In this document: positions 7,786 to 16,553 of the stretch, in pieces | Layout of the letters: the number at the start of each line of letters is the position of its first letter | Numbering within the stretch: the stretch's first letter is position 1 | Position numbers and translations under genes: made by a program | Notes under the pieces: model-generated | The model's input: only the letters and a program-made list of their open reading frames with translations | The model's database searches: none | What the model was told of the DNA's origin: nothing | Source: Rhodoglobus sp. | GTDB taxonomy: Bacteria > Actinomycetota > Actinomycetes > Actinomycetales > Microbacteriaceae | Reading direction: 5' to 3' | DNA: 64,000 nucleotides | Assembly: GCA_025463515.1 (NCBI GenBank) | Contig: JAODAQ010000035.1 | Location: 1-64,000, forward strand

Positions 7786-8798
7786 GCCTTGGCGACGATG
7801 TGCTCGCGAAGGGCCGGCATGACGGTCTCGCCGTACACGCGGAGGGTCTCCTCCTTGTTGTCGTGCTGGAGGTAGCCCGCGAACTGGTCGACGCCGAGCT
7901 CCTTGAGCGCCTTGAGCTTCTCGATGTGCTGCTCGGCGGTGCCCAGGACGCAGAAGCGGTCGACGATGTCGTCCGGCACGAAGTCGACGTGGTCGTTGCC
8001 CGACTTGCCGTGTGAGTTGTAGTCGTAGCCCTCGCGCGCCTTGATGTAGTCGGTGAGCGCCTTCGGCACGTTCGAGCCCTCGCCGTATTTTGCGACGATG
8101 TCGGCGACGTGGTTGCCGACCATCCCTCCGAACCAGCGGGTCTGGTTGCGCATGTGCTCCACGTCGGTGCCGATGTACATCGGGGCTGCGACGCAGAACT
8201 TGATGGACATCGGGTCGCGCCCGGCTGCCGCGGCGGCATCCCGGACCGTCTTGATCATCCACTCCGCGATGTCGAGGTCTGCGAGCTGCAGGATGAACCC
8301 GTCGCCCACCTCGCCCGTGAGCTTGAGCGCGAGCGGGCCGTAGGCGGCGACCCACACCTCCACCTCGGAGCCCTTCGACCACGGGAACTGCAGCTGGGCG
8401 CCGTTGTACTCCACGGGCCGCGAGTTCGCGAGCTCGCGGATCACGTGGATCGACTCGCGCAGCGTCTTGAGCGTCGTCGGCGCGCCGTTCGTCACGCGCA
8501 CGGCCGAGTCGCCGCGGCCGATACCGATGACCGTGCGGTTGCCGTACATCTCGTTGAGAGTGGCGAACACGGATGCCGTGACCGTCCAGTCACGGGTCGC
8601 TGGGTTCGTCACCATCGGGCCGACGATGACGCGGTTGGTCTGCGCGAGGATCGCGCTGTAGATCACGTACGGCTCCTCCCAGAGGAGGTGCGAGTCGAAC
8701 GTCCACACGTACTCGAAGCCGTACTGCTCCGCGAGCTTGGCGAGGTGCACGGTCCGGCTGGCCGGGGGGTTGGTCTGGAGTACTGCGCCGAATTCCAT
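7782..8798 (-). CDS. LLM-class flavin/F420-dependent oxidoreductase of the pyrimidine operon
   Basis: The 338-residue protein is a luciferase-like TIM barrel. It shows the family pattern FEYVWTFDSHLLWEEPY (about residues 28-44), GPMVTNPATRDW, IGIGRGDSAVR and an active-site-proximal ALKLTGEVGDGF near residue 180. I recall a named subgroup of LLM proteins (CPS_4043-type) found next to dihydropyrimidinase genes; this was not searched. The gene lies between dihydropyrimidinase and the transporter, with 4-nt overlap to the permease. The operon has no dihydropyrimidine dehydrogenase (PreA/PreT), so this protein is a candidate for uracil/thymine reduction, possibly with F420H2. A monooxygenase role on a related heterocycle is the alternative. 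Confidence 0.8.
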   Translation of the reverse strand: MEFGAVLQTNPPASRTVHLAKLAEQYGFEYVWTFDSHLLWEEPYVIYSAILAQTNRVIVGPMVTNPATRDWTVTASVFATLNEMYGNRTVIGIGRGDSAVRVTNGAPTTLKTLRESIHVIRELANSRPVEYNGAQLQFPWSKGSEVEVWVAAYGPLALKLTGEVGDGFILQLADLDIAEWMIKTVRDAAAAAGRDPMSIKFCVAAPMYIGTDVEHMRNQTRWFGGMVGNHVADIVAKYGEGSNVPKALTDYIKAREGYDYNSHGKSGNDHVDFVPDDIVDRFCVLGTAEQHIEKLKALKELGVDQFAGYLQHDNKEETLRVYGETVMPALREHIVAKA

Positions 8799-8821
8799 GG
8801 TGCTGCTTTCTTGGGTTCTGC

Positions 8822-8894
8822 GGGTTGAGTAGGCCGCCTGCGGCCGTATCGAAACCTGGTCTCGATACGGCCCTGGCGGGCCTACTCGACCCGC
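8822..8894. repeat. REP-like palindromic element
   Basis: The left arm GGGTTGAGTAGGCC and right arm GGCCTACTCGACCC enclose a shared core TATCGAAACC/TCTCGATACGG, so the whole element folds on itself. Its right end touches the TAG stop of the dihydropyrimidinase gene at 8895. Confidence 0.85.
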
Positions 8895-10337
8895 CTAGAT
8901 CAGGTACTGCGAGAGGCCGCGTTTGACGAACTTGCCGTCGCCCTTCGTGCCGACGTACTGGTTGTCGTTGACGACGACCTTGCCGCGCGAGATCACGGTG
9001 TCCACGTGGCCGTCGACCTCGAAACCCTCCCAGGCCGAGTGGTCCATGTTCATGTGGTGCGTCTTGCCCTCGCCGTAGCCGATCGACGTGTGGCCGTTCG
9101 GGTCGTAGATGACGATGTCGGCGTCTGCGCCGGGCTGGATGACGCCCTTCTTCCCGTAGAGGCCGAACATGCGGGCCGGGGTGGTCGCCGTGATCTCCAC
9201 CCAGCGCTCGAGCGAGATCTGGCCGTCGACGACGCCCTGGTAGAGCAGGTCCATCCGGTGCTCGACCGAACCGATGCCGTTGGGGATCTTGCGGAAGTCG
9301 CCGAGGCCGAGGTCTTTCTGGCCCTTCATGCAGAACGGGCAGTGGTCTGTCGACACCATCTGGATGTCGTTCGTGCGCAGCGACTGCCACATGGCGTGCT
9401 GGTGGCCCTCTTCCTTCGAGCGCAGCGGCGTCGAGCACACCCACTTGGCACCCTCGAACTTTCCCCACTCCGCCGACTCTGCCCCGAGCTGCTCTTCCAG
9501 CGACAGGTAGAGGTACTGCGGGCAGGTCTCGCCGAACACGTTCTGCCCGTTGTCGCGGGCCCACGCGAGCTGCTGCACTGCCTGCTTCGCCGAGACGTGC
9601 ACGACGTAGAGCGGCGCGTTCGTGAGGTCGGCGAGCATGATCGCGCGATGGGTGGCTTCCTCCTCCATCTGCCACGCGCGGGCGACACCGTGGAAGTACG
9701 GGTCGGTCTTGCCCGCCTCGGCGAGCTGGGCGGCGAGCACGTCGATCGCCGGTCCGTTCTCGGCGTGCATCATCGTCATCATGCCGGTGTCGGCGGAGAC
9801 CTGCATGGCCTTGAGGATCTGCGCGTCATCCGAGTAGAAGACGCCCGGGTAGGCCATGAAGAGCTTGAAGCTCGTGATGCCCTCGTCGGGCAGCTTGCGC
9901 ATCGCGGCGAGCGAGTCGTCGTTGACGTCACCGATGATCTGGTGGAACGCGTAGTCGATGGCGCACTGGCCCTCGGCCATGCCGTGCCAGGTCGCGAGGC
10001 CGTCGAACACCTTCTGGCCGTAGGTCTGCACGGCGAAGTCGATGATCGTCGTCGTGCCGCCCCACGCCGCGGCGCGCGATCCGGTCTCGAAATTGTCGGA
10101 TGCCGCGGTGCCGCCGAAGGGCAGCGACATGTGGGTGTGCGCGTCGATGCCTCCGGGGATCACGTACTTGCCCTGCGCATCGATGACCGTGTCGACGTTG
10201 CCCGCGACATCGAAGCCGAGCAGGCTCGAGCCCGGGGCGAGCACGGCGACGATGGTCTCGCCGTCGATGAGCACGTCGGCGAGCGACCTGCCTGTCGAGG
10301 TGACGACGGTTCCGTTCTTGATAAGCGTCTTGGCCAC
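8895..10337 (-). CDS. hydA: Dihydropyrimidinase
   Basis: This cyclic amidohydrolase opens the dihydropyrimidine ring (dihydrouracil to N-carbamoyl-beta-alanine). The 480-residue protein has the metal-binding DAHTHM at residues 65-70, the lysine expected to be carboxylated in SFKLFMAYPG, histidines in MHAENG and YVVHVSA, and the metal aspartate in STDHCPF. Length and motif order fit D-hydantoinase/dihydropyrimidinase. It follows beta-ureidopropionase in the operon, with a REP-like element in the gap, and precedes the LLM gene with another REP-like element. Hydantoin hydrolysis is a possible side or alternative activity. Confidence 0.94.
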   Translation of the reverse strand: MAKTLIKNGTVVTSTGRSLADVLIDGETIVAVLAPGSSLLGFDVAGNVDTVIDAQGKYVIPGGIDAHTHMSLPFGGTAASDNFETGSRAAAWGGTTTIIDFAVQTYGQKVFDGLATWHGMAEGQCAIDYAFHQIIGDVNDDSLAAMRKLPDEGITSFKLFMAYPGVFYSDDAQILKAMQVSADTGMMTMMHAENGPAIDVLAAQLAEAGKTDPYFHGVARAWQMEEEATHRAIMLADLTNAPLYVVHVSAKQAVQQLAWARDNGQNVFGETCPQYLYLSLEEQLGAESAEWGKFEGAKWVCSTPLRSKEEGHQHAMWQSLRTNDIQMVSTDHCPFCMKGQKDLGLGDFRKIPNGIGSVEHRMDLLYQGVVDGQISLERWVEITATTPARMFGLYGKKGVIQPGADADIVIYDPNGHTSIGYGEGKTHHMNMDHSAWEGFEVDGHVDTVISRGKVVVNDNQYVGTKGDGKFVKRGLSQYLI

Positions 10338-10361
10338 TGGTGGATCCTTTCAAGAGTCGGT

Positions 10362-10433
10362 GGTTGAGTAGGCCCTCCGGGGCCGCATCGAAACCTGGCC
10401 TCGATACGGCCGCGGGCGGCCTACTCGACCCGC
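10362..10433. repeat. REP-like palindromic element
   Basis: GGTTGAGTAGGCC opens the element and GGCCTACTCGACC closes it, with the CATCGAAACC/CTCGATACGG core between. It lies in the gap between beta-ureidopropionase and dihydropyrimidinase, inside a single-direction operon. Confidence 0.85.
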
Positions 10434-10440
10434 GAGAGCG

Positions 10441-11289
10441 CTATGGCTTGGGGATGGACGTGTAGGACTCGGGGCGGCGGTCGCGGTAGAACTGCCAGTC
10501 GTCCCGCATCTCCTGCACCATGTCCATCTCGAGGTCGCGGATGAGGACCTCCTCGTGCTCGCCCGAGCCCCGCTCGCCGACGAAGTTGCCGCGCGGGTCG
10601 ATGACCTGGCTCGTGCCGTAGAAGTCCACGGCGAGCTCGCCGTACTCGTTGTCCTCGCGCCCGACCCGGTTGGGCTGCAGCACGAAGTAGCCGTTGGCCA
10701 CGGCCGCGGCGGGTCCCTCGACCTCCCAGAGCCGGTTGCTCAGCCCCGGCTTGGTGGCGTTCGGGTTGAAGACCATGTGCGCCCCGTTGAGGCCGAGCTC
10801 GCGCCATCCCTCGGGGAAGTGCCGGTCGTAGCAGATGTAGAGGCCGATCTTGCCGACCGAGGTGTTGAACACCGGGTAGCCCATGTTCCCGGGGCGGAAG
10901 TAGAACTTCTCCCAGAACCGGTCGAGGTGCGGGATGTGGTGCTTGCGGTACTTGCCGAGGATCGTGCCGTCAGACTCCACCACGACGGCGGTGTTGTAGT
11001 ACACGCCGGTGATGTCCTCCTCGTAGATCGGCAGGATCATGACGATGCCCAGCTCCTTGGCCAGCTTCGCGAAGCGCTGCACGATGGGGCCGTCGGCGGG
11101 CTCGGCATAGCGGTAGTACTTCTTGTCCTCCGTGATGCCGAAGTAGGGCCCGTAGAACAGCTCCTGGAAGCAGATGACCTGAGCGCCGTCGGCCGCCGCG
11201 TCGCGCGCGAACTGCTCGTGTTTCGCGATCATCGACTCTTTGTCCCCGGTCCAGGTCGTCTGGGTGATTGCGGCGCGTACTACGGTCAT
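10441..11289 (-). CDS. Beta-ureidopropionase (nitrilase superfamily amidohydrolase)
   Basis: The enzyme would split N-carbamoyl-beta-alanine into beta-alanine, CO2 and ammonia, the step after dihydropyrimidinase. The 282-residue protein has the nitrilase Glu-Lys-Cys triad: Glu in ICFQELFYGPYF (about residue 43), Lys in GKYRKHHIP (about 116) and Cys in GLYICYDRHFPEGW (about 152). It is the first gene of the minus-strand operon. A GGAGG lies 6 nt before the ATG, so this start uses a conventional ribosome site. N-carbamoyl-amino acid or nitrile substrates are possible, but the neighbours favour the pyrimidine pathway. Confidence 0.92.
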   Translation of the reverse strand: MTVVRAAITQTTWTGDKESMIAKHEQFARDAAADGAQVICFQELFYGPYFGITEDKKYYRYAEPADGPIVQRFAKLAKELGIVMILPIYEEDITGVYYNTAVVVESDGTILGKYRKHHIPHLDRFWEKFYFRPGNMGYPVFNTSVGKIGLYICYDRHFPEGWRELGLNGAHMVFNPNATKPGLSNRLWEVEGPAAAVANGYFVLQPNRVGREDNEYGELAVDFYGTSQVIDPRGNFVGERGSGEHEEVLIRDLEMDMVQEMRDDWQFYRDRRPESYTSIPKP

Positions 11290-11476
11290 GCATACCTCCG
11301 GGGTCAGACCCTCATCATCGAGGGCGAACGTTTCCCCATTGTTTCTGTTTGTGACGGCCGCGTAAATAGACTGGGTGAATACAGACCCGTGCGCCGTGTA
11401 TGGCGTGGTGTGCTGCCCACGAGTTGGGGCGGCAGGTCAATCCGACCTATCACAGCCATGCCCACCGGAGGTCTTC
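11290..11476. promoter_or_regulatory. Divergent control region and long leader of the F420-type transporter
   Basis: The region separates beta-ureidopropionase (minus) from the transporter operon (plus). It contains a plausible plus-strand promoter (see 11339-11368) and a leader of about 100 nt with small stems such as AGGTC-AATCC-GACCT. An open frame crosses the leader from a GTG at 11375 but lacks any protein-like features. No riboswitch family is recognised. Confidence 0.5.
11339..11368 (+). promoter_or_regulatory. Candidate promoter of the transporter operon
   Basis: TTGTTT (11339-11344) and TAAATA (11363-11368) are separated by 18 bp, close to sigma-70-type consensus. Confidence 0.45.
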
Positions 11477-12451
11477 TTGCCCACGCTCGCCCGCGCTCTT
11501 CCCCTTGTCCTCCTCGCCTCGGTCGCCCTTTCCGGGTGCGCCGCGACACCCGCCGCCGTGCCCACGGCATCTGCCGACGCGCCTGTCACCGTGGACAACT
11601 GCGGCACCTCGGTGACGTTCGACACGGCTCCCTCGCGCGTGGTCACGATCAAGTCCACGTCGACCGAGATGCTGCTCGCGCTCGGCCTGGGCGACAGGAT
11701 CGTGGGCACCGCCTTCCAGGACGGGCCGGTGCCCGATCAGTGGGCGGCGGATGCGGCATCCCTCACGTCCATCTCCGACAAGGTGCCCAGCGAGGAGGTC
11801 GTCCTCGAGAAGCAGCCCGACCTGGTCTACGCGGGCTGGGAGTCGGCGTTCGCGGCGGACGGCGCGGGCGAGCGCCCGGAGCTCGCGAGCCTCGGCGTGA
11901 ACTCGTACGTCTCCCCCTCCGCCTGCCAGAGCGCCGAGCAGCCGGCCAAGCTCAGCTTCGACAACGTGTTCGGCGACATCACGCAGGTCGCGTCGATCTT
12001 CCGCGTCGACCCGGCCCCGCTGCTCGCGGAGCAGCAGAAGACGCTCGACTCGATCGACGTGAACGGCGACGGGCGCACGGCGTTCTGGTACTCCTCGGGC
12101 TCTGACACCCCGTACTCGGGCGCGGGCATCGGCGCACCCGAGCTCGTGCTGGAGACCGTGGGCCTGACGAACATCGCCGCCGACGTGAAGGCGACCTGGG
12201 CCCCGCTGAGCTGGGAGTCGGTTGTCGACGCCGACCCGTACTTCATCGTGCTCATCGACGCCAGCTGGAACACCGCCGCGGCGAAGATCGAGCGGCTCGA
12301 GACCAATCCCGCGACGGCCAACCTCGACGCCGTGCTCAACAAGCGGTACCTCGTGCTCCCGTTCGCGGCGAGCGAGGCGGGCGTGCGGACCGTTGAGGCC
12401 GCGGCATCCCTGTCGAAGCAGATCGCGGAGCTCGACAAGGCCGCCGATTGA
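11477..12451 (+). CDS. ABC transporter substrate-binding lipoprotein, proposed F420-0/F420-precursor type
   Basis: I chose the TTG at 11477 because GGAGG (11467-11471) lies 5 nt upstream and a lipoprotein signal follows at once (LPLVLLASVALSGC). The mature protein has the TroA/FepB-like two-lobe pattern: VVTIKSTSTEMLLALGLGDRIVG, then YAGWESAFAADGAGERPEL, and DPYFIVLIDASW near the C-terminus. The last pattern and the gene trio resemble the cassette that has been proposed to import F420-0 in actinobacteria (family recalled, not searched). Its neighbours cofD, cofC and cofE within 9 kb support an F420-related ligand; a siderophore or cobalamin ligand is the alternative. The stop codon lies in a REP-like element. 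Confidence 0.8.
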   Translation: MPTLARALPLVLLASVALSGCAATPAAVPTASADAPVTVDNCGTSVTFDTAPSRVVTIKSTSTEMLLALGLGDRIVGTAFQDGPVPDQWAADAASLTSISDKVPSEEVVLEKQPDLVYAGWESAFAADGAGERPELASLGVNSYVSPSACQSAEQPAKLSFDNVFGDITQVASIFRVDPAPLLAEQQKTLDSIDVNGDGRTAFWYSSGSDTPYSGAGIGAPELVLETVGLTNIAADVKATWAPLSWESVVDADPYFIVLIDASWNTAAAKIERLETNPATANLDAVLNKRYLVLPFAASEAGVRTVEAAASLSKQIAELDKAAD

Positions 12452-12505
12452 GCTCGTCGAATTCCAGGCCTCGATACGGCCGCGGGCGGCACTCTCGACC
12501 AGCCT
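12446..12505. repeat. REP-like element spanning the substrate-binding protein stop and permease start
   Basis: The left arm GATTGAGCTCGTCGAATTCC and the right part CCTCGATACGGCCGCGGGCG plus a CTCTCGACCAGCC end match the other elements. The left arm includes the TGA stop of the binding-protein gene, and the rest is read as the first 20 codons of the permease frame. Confidence 0.75.
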
Positions 12506-13490
12506 TGATCGGACTGGCGCTCGGGGCCGTCCTCGTCGCGTCGATCGTCGTCGCGGTCACGATCGGCCCCGCGAGCATCACCTTCGGCGAGGTGTGGGGC
12601 TCGATCGGCAGCCATCTCGGACTCGGGGCCTCGCCGCTGCCGCCGCTGCGCGACGGCATCGTGTGGGAGCTACGGCTGCCGCGCGTGCTCACGGCGGCCG
12701 CGGTCGGGGCCGGACTCGCGATCGCGGGCGCCGTCATGCAGGCGATCACGCGCAACCCGCTCGCCGACCCGTACCTGCTCGGCCTCTCCTCGGGGGCCTC
12801 GCTCGGCGCGGTGAGCGTCGTGCTGCTCGGAGCCTCGCTGCTGCTGCCGGTGGCGGCGTTCCTCGGGTCGATGGTCGCACTCGGCCTCACCCTCGCGCTT
12901 GCGAGCTCGCTCGGCGCGATCACGCCCACGCGCACCGTCCTCGCCGGGCTCGCGGTGTCGTCGCTCGCCGGCGCGATCACGAGCCTGGTGATCTTCTGGA
13001 CGGCGACGGGCGACTCGTACCGCGAGATCCTCAGCTGGCTGCTCGGCTCTCTCGCCGGAGCACGGTGGCCCGCGGTCGCGATCGCCGTCGTCGCACTCGT
13101 CGTCGCGGGCATCCCGATCATGCTCAGCGGCCGGCTCCTCGACGCGTTCGCGTTCGGGGATGTCTCGGCCTCCTCCCTCGGCGTCAATGTGCCCGCCACC
13201 CGCTGGGGGCTCCTCGCCGCCACCGCCCTGCTGACCGGGGCGATGGTCTCCGTGAGCGGATCGATCGGCTTCGTGGGCCTCATCCTCCCGCACGGGGTCC
13301 GGCTGCTCGTAGGCCCCGGCCACCGCGCACTGCTCCCCCTGAGCGCCCTCGTCGGAGCGGTGTTCCTGCTCTGGGCAGACACCGCTGCGCGCAGCCTCTT
13401 CGACCCGCGGGAGCTGCCGGTGGGGATTGTCACGGCGATCATCGGCGCCCCGATCTTCGCGCTGCTGCTGGGCCGCCGCCGGAGCGAGAC

Positions 13491-13494
<4 letters not shown>
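12448..13494 (+). CDS. ABC transporter permease, FecCD family (proposed F420-precursor importer)
   Basis: The protein has the FecCD/BtuC layout of about ten transmembrane helices with the family motifs LRLPRVLTAAAVGAGLAIAG (about residues 73-92), RNPLADPYLLGLSSGA and GSIGFVGLILPHGVRLLVGP. The frame opens at a TTG (12448) overlapping the upstream stop. Its first about 20 residues (SSSNSRPRYGRGRHSRPA) are encoded by a REP-like element, so a second TTG at 12505 (LIGLALGAVL), directly before the first membrane helix, is an equally good start. It overlaps the ATPase gene as GTGA. Confidence 0.88.
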
Positions 13495-14261
<767 letters not shown>

Positions 14262-14309
14262 CGGCGGTGTGCGGCCCGCCGCGCCAAGGCACCCCGGGCG
14301 CAGTGCGGT

Positions 14310-16553
14310 TCAGTCCGCGTCGGCGCTGCTCGGCGCGGGCAACCACCCGGCCACGAGCGACCGCGGCGCGATGAACGACACGAGGGCGCGCAACGGCCCG
14401 GCCTTGCGGCGCAGCGACCACAGCACGGCCCCGAGGTCGGCCGCATCGGCCCCGCTCGCACGGTCGGCGAAGGCCTCGCGCTCGAGGGCGGCCCGGAGGC
14501 GCGCGAGCGCTGCGGCCCCGCGGTCGTCGAGGTGCGGCGCGAGATCCAGGGCGATCTGGCGCGGTGTGCGATTCGGGCTGGTCGCGAGGCCGAGGTCGTC
14601 GGCGGTGTCGCGGAGCTCGTCCCACGCGGCGGCGGCAGAGCCCCGGGACGTGAGGACCCTCCGCCTCGCCCGACGGATGCCGCGCACGACCAACGGGGCC
14701 AGGAGCAGGGCCACGATCGCCGCCACCAGGGCCCACCACCACGAGATCGTGCCGAGGGGGGCATCCGGCCCCGCGACCGGCGTCGAGCTCGGGTCGGATA
14801 CATCGCTCGGCGCGGCCGTGGGTGTCGACGACGGCACGGGCGCGTTCGTGGCGGCGGGCGGCGGCACCGACTCGTCCACGTCCGGAGTGGTCGGGTCGTC
14901 GACGGTGAGCGGCGCGAAGGCGGGCGGCACGCCGCGGCCGGGGGTCGGCTCGAACCGCACCCACCCGATGCCGGCGAAGTACAGCTCGGGCCACGCGTGG
15001 AGGTTGTGGGTGGTCACGCGGTACTCGGTGCCGGTCGGCAGGGTGTTGGCGTCGCCCGGCGTGAAGCCCACCACGACCCGGGACGGGATGCCGAGGGAGC
15101 GGGCCATCGACGCCATCGCCGAGGAGAAGTGCACGCAGTAGCCGGCCTTGGCCTTGAGGAACGCCTCGAGCACGGATGCCCCGGAGCCGTCGTACCCGTT
15201 CTCGACGGGCGCCTCCTCCGAGTAGGTGAACTCGCCGCCGCGGAAGTACTCCTGCAGCGCGATCGCCTTGTCGTAGTTCGTGGCAGCGTCGCCCACCACG
15301 TCGAGGGCGGTCTGCCCGACGATCGCGGGCATGTCGTCGGGCAGCGCGAGGTAGCGCTCGAGACCCGGCTCGACGGTGGTTCCGGCAGCGATCAGCTGGT
15401 CGACGGAGGGCGAGATCGTGAGGCTCTGCACCTCGTACTGCTGGTTGCGCGCGTTCGAGCTCGCGGTGCGGATGGCGAGCGCATCCGGCTCCCACGCCCA
15501 GTTGCCCTCGAGCCCGGTGATGCTCGTGGGCGCGTAGGGCACGGGCAGCCAGCGGCTCAGGATGTTGCCGACCGTGATGTCGCTCGTCGCCGCCGCCCTC
15601 GGGACGTCCGCGCCAAGGCCGGGGGCGGCCCCGATCGTCGCGACGTCGTTGCCCGCGATGACGTCGGTCGAGCTCGGCTTCCAGGAGGCCCCGCTGAAGT
15701 CGTCAAGGGCGGTGAGCCTCAGGTAGACGCCGCCCGGCTCGCTCGTCGTGTAGGTGAGCGCGAGGCTCGGGTCGCCCTGCCGGAGGTCGTCACCGAGCGT
15801 GAGGATCGGATTGATCCCGGTGGCGGTGCCGGATGAGCCCTGAGCACCCGGGTCGGGCGGAGTCACATCGGGCAGCCCGAGGGGCACGAGGAGCGCGATG
15901 ACGACAGCCCCCGCCGCGATGCCGACGCCCGCTCCGCGGCTGGCCGGGCGGGACCGCACGAGGAGCAGGCCGACGAATGCCGCCGCCGTGAGGGCGAAGA
16001 ACAGGCCGTCGTTCAGGCTCGGATCGACCAGGCTCGGCACGAGTAGCAGGACGACCAGCGGGAGCCCCGCGAACGCGGGCACCCGCAGCGTCAGGGCGAA
16101 CAGGTCGAGCACGACGCAGATGACCGCCACCCCGAGGCACAGCAGGTAGACGATCCCCTGGTCGGCGTCGGCGGGCAGGCTCTGGCTGGCGATCGAGGCG
16201 GTGCCGGATGCCTCGAGCTCCCGCAGCGCGCCCGCGGTGTCGAATGTGGGAACGATGCCGAGGATCGCGGACCCCGGCGCGAACAGAAGAGTGAGGGTGC
16301 CGACCGCCGCGAGTGCTGCACCGAGCGATCCCCAGGCGCGCCGCCGGGCGAACGAGCGCACCGTCGCCGCGGTGCCCAGCACGATCGCCGCCACGAGCAT
16401 GAGCACGAACCACCACTGCACGTCGGTCAGGATGCTGCTGAGCGCCGCCCCCGACGTGCCCACCGCCGCGAGCAGCACCCCGCTGGTGAGCCAGTCCAGC
16501 CCGCGGGCGCGCTCGGCCTCCCCGGGGGCCGGCGCGCGCCTAGTTTCCGGCAC
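14310..16553 (-). CDS. Transglutaminase-like membrane protein with C-terminal DUF4129 (TgpA type)
   Basis: About 747 residues from a GTG at 16553, which overlaps the DUF58 stop by 14 nt; an ATG at 16607 would overlap it by 68 nt. The N-terminal third has five to six transmembrane helices. The central transglutaminase-like domain has the Cys in KAGYCVHFSSAMASMAR and the His in THNLHAWPELYF. A Pro/Ser/Thr-rich linker and one more helix (WWWALVAAIVALLLAPLVV) come next. The cytoplasmic DUF4129-like tail ends at the C-terminus. It closes the MoxR-DUF58-transglutaminase operon, a widespread trio of unproven function, probably acting on the cell surface. Confidence 0.9.
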   Translation of the reverse strand: MPETRRAPAPGEAERARGLDWLTSGVLLAAVGTSGAALSSILTDVQWWFVLMLVAAIVLGTAATVRSFARRRAWGSLGAALAAVGTLTLLFAPGSAILGIVPTFDTAGALRELEASGTASIASQSLPADADQGIVYLLCLGVAVICVVLDLFALTLRVPAFAGLPLVVLLLVPSLVDPSLNDGLFFALTAAAFVGLLLVRSRPASRGAGVGIAAGAVVIALLVPLGLPDVTPPDPGAQGSSGTATGINPILTLGDDLRQGDPSLALTYTTSEPGGVYLRLTALDDFSGASWKPSSTDVIAGNDVATIGAAPGLGADVPRAAATSDITVGNILSRWLPVPYAPTSITGLEGNWAWEPDALAIRTASSNARNQQYEVQSLTISPSVDQLIAAGTTVEPGLERYLALPDDMPAIVGQTALDVVGDAATNYDKAIALQEYFRGGEFTYSEEAPVENGYDGSGASVLEAFLKAKAGYCVHFSSAMASMARSLGIPSRVVVGFTPGDANTLPTGTEYRVTTHNLHAWPELYFAGIGWVRFEPTPGRGVPPAFAPLTVDDPTTPDVDESVPPPAATNAPVPSSTPTAAPSDVSDPSSTPVAGPDAPLGTISWWWALVAAIVALLLAPLVVRGIRRARRRVLTSRGSAAAAWDELRDTADDLGLATSPNRTPRQIALDLAPHLDDRGAAALARLRAALEREAFADRASGADAADLGAVLWSLRRKAGPLRALVSFIAPRSLVAGWLPAPSSADAD

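Noticed and set aside
11375-11476. Cobalamin riboswitch before the F420-type transporter
   Set aside because: Some bits (GGGTGAA, AGCCATGCCCACC) recall it, but the B12 box and core order are not present.
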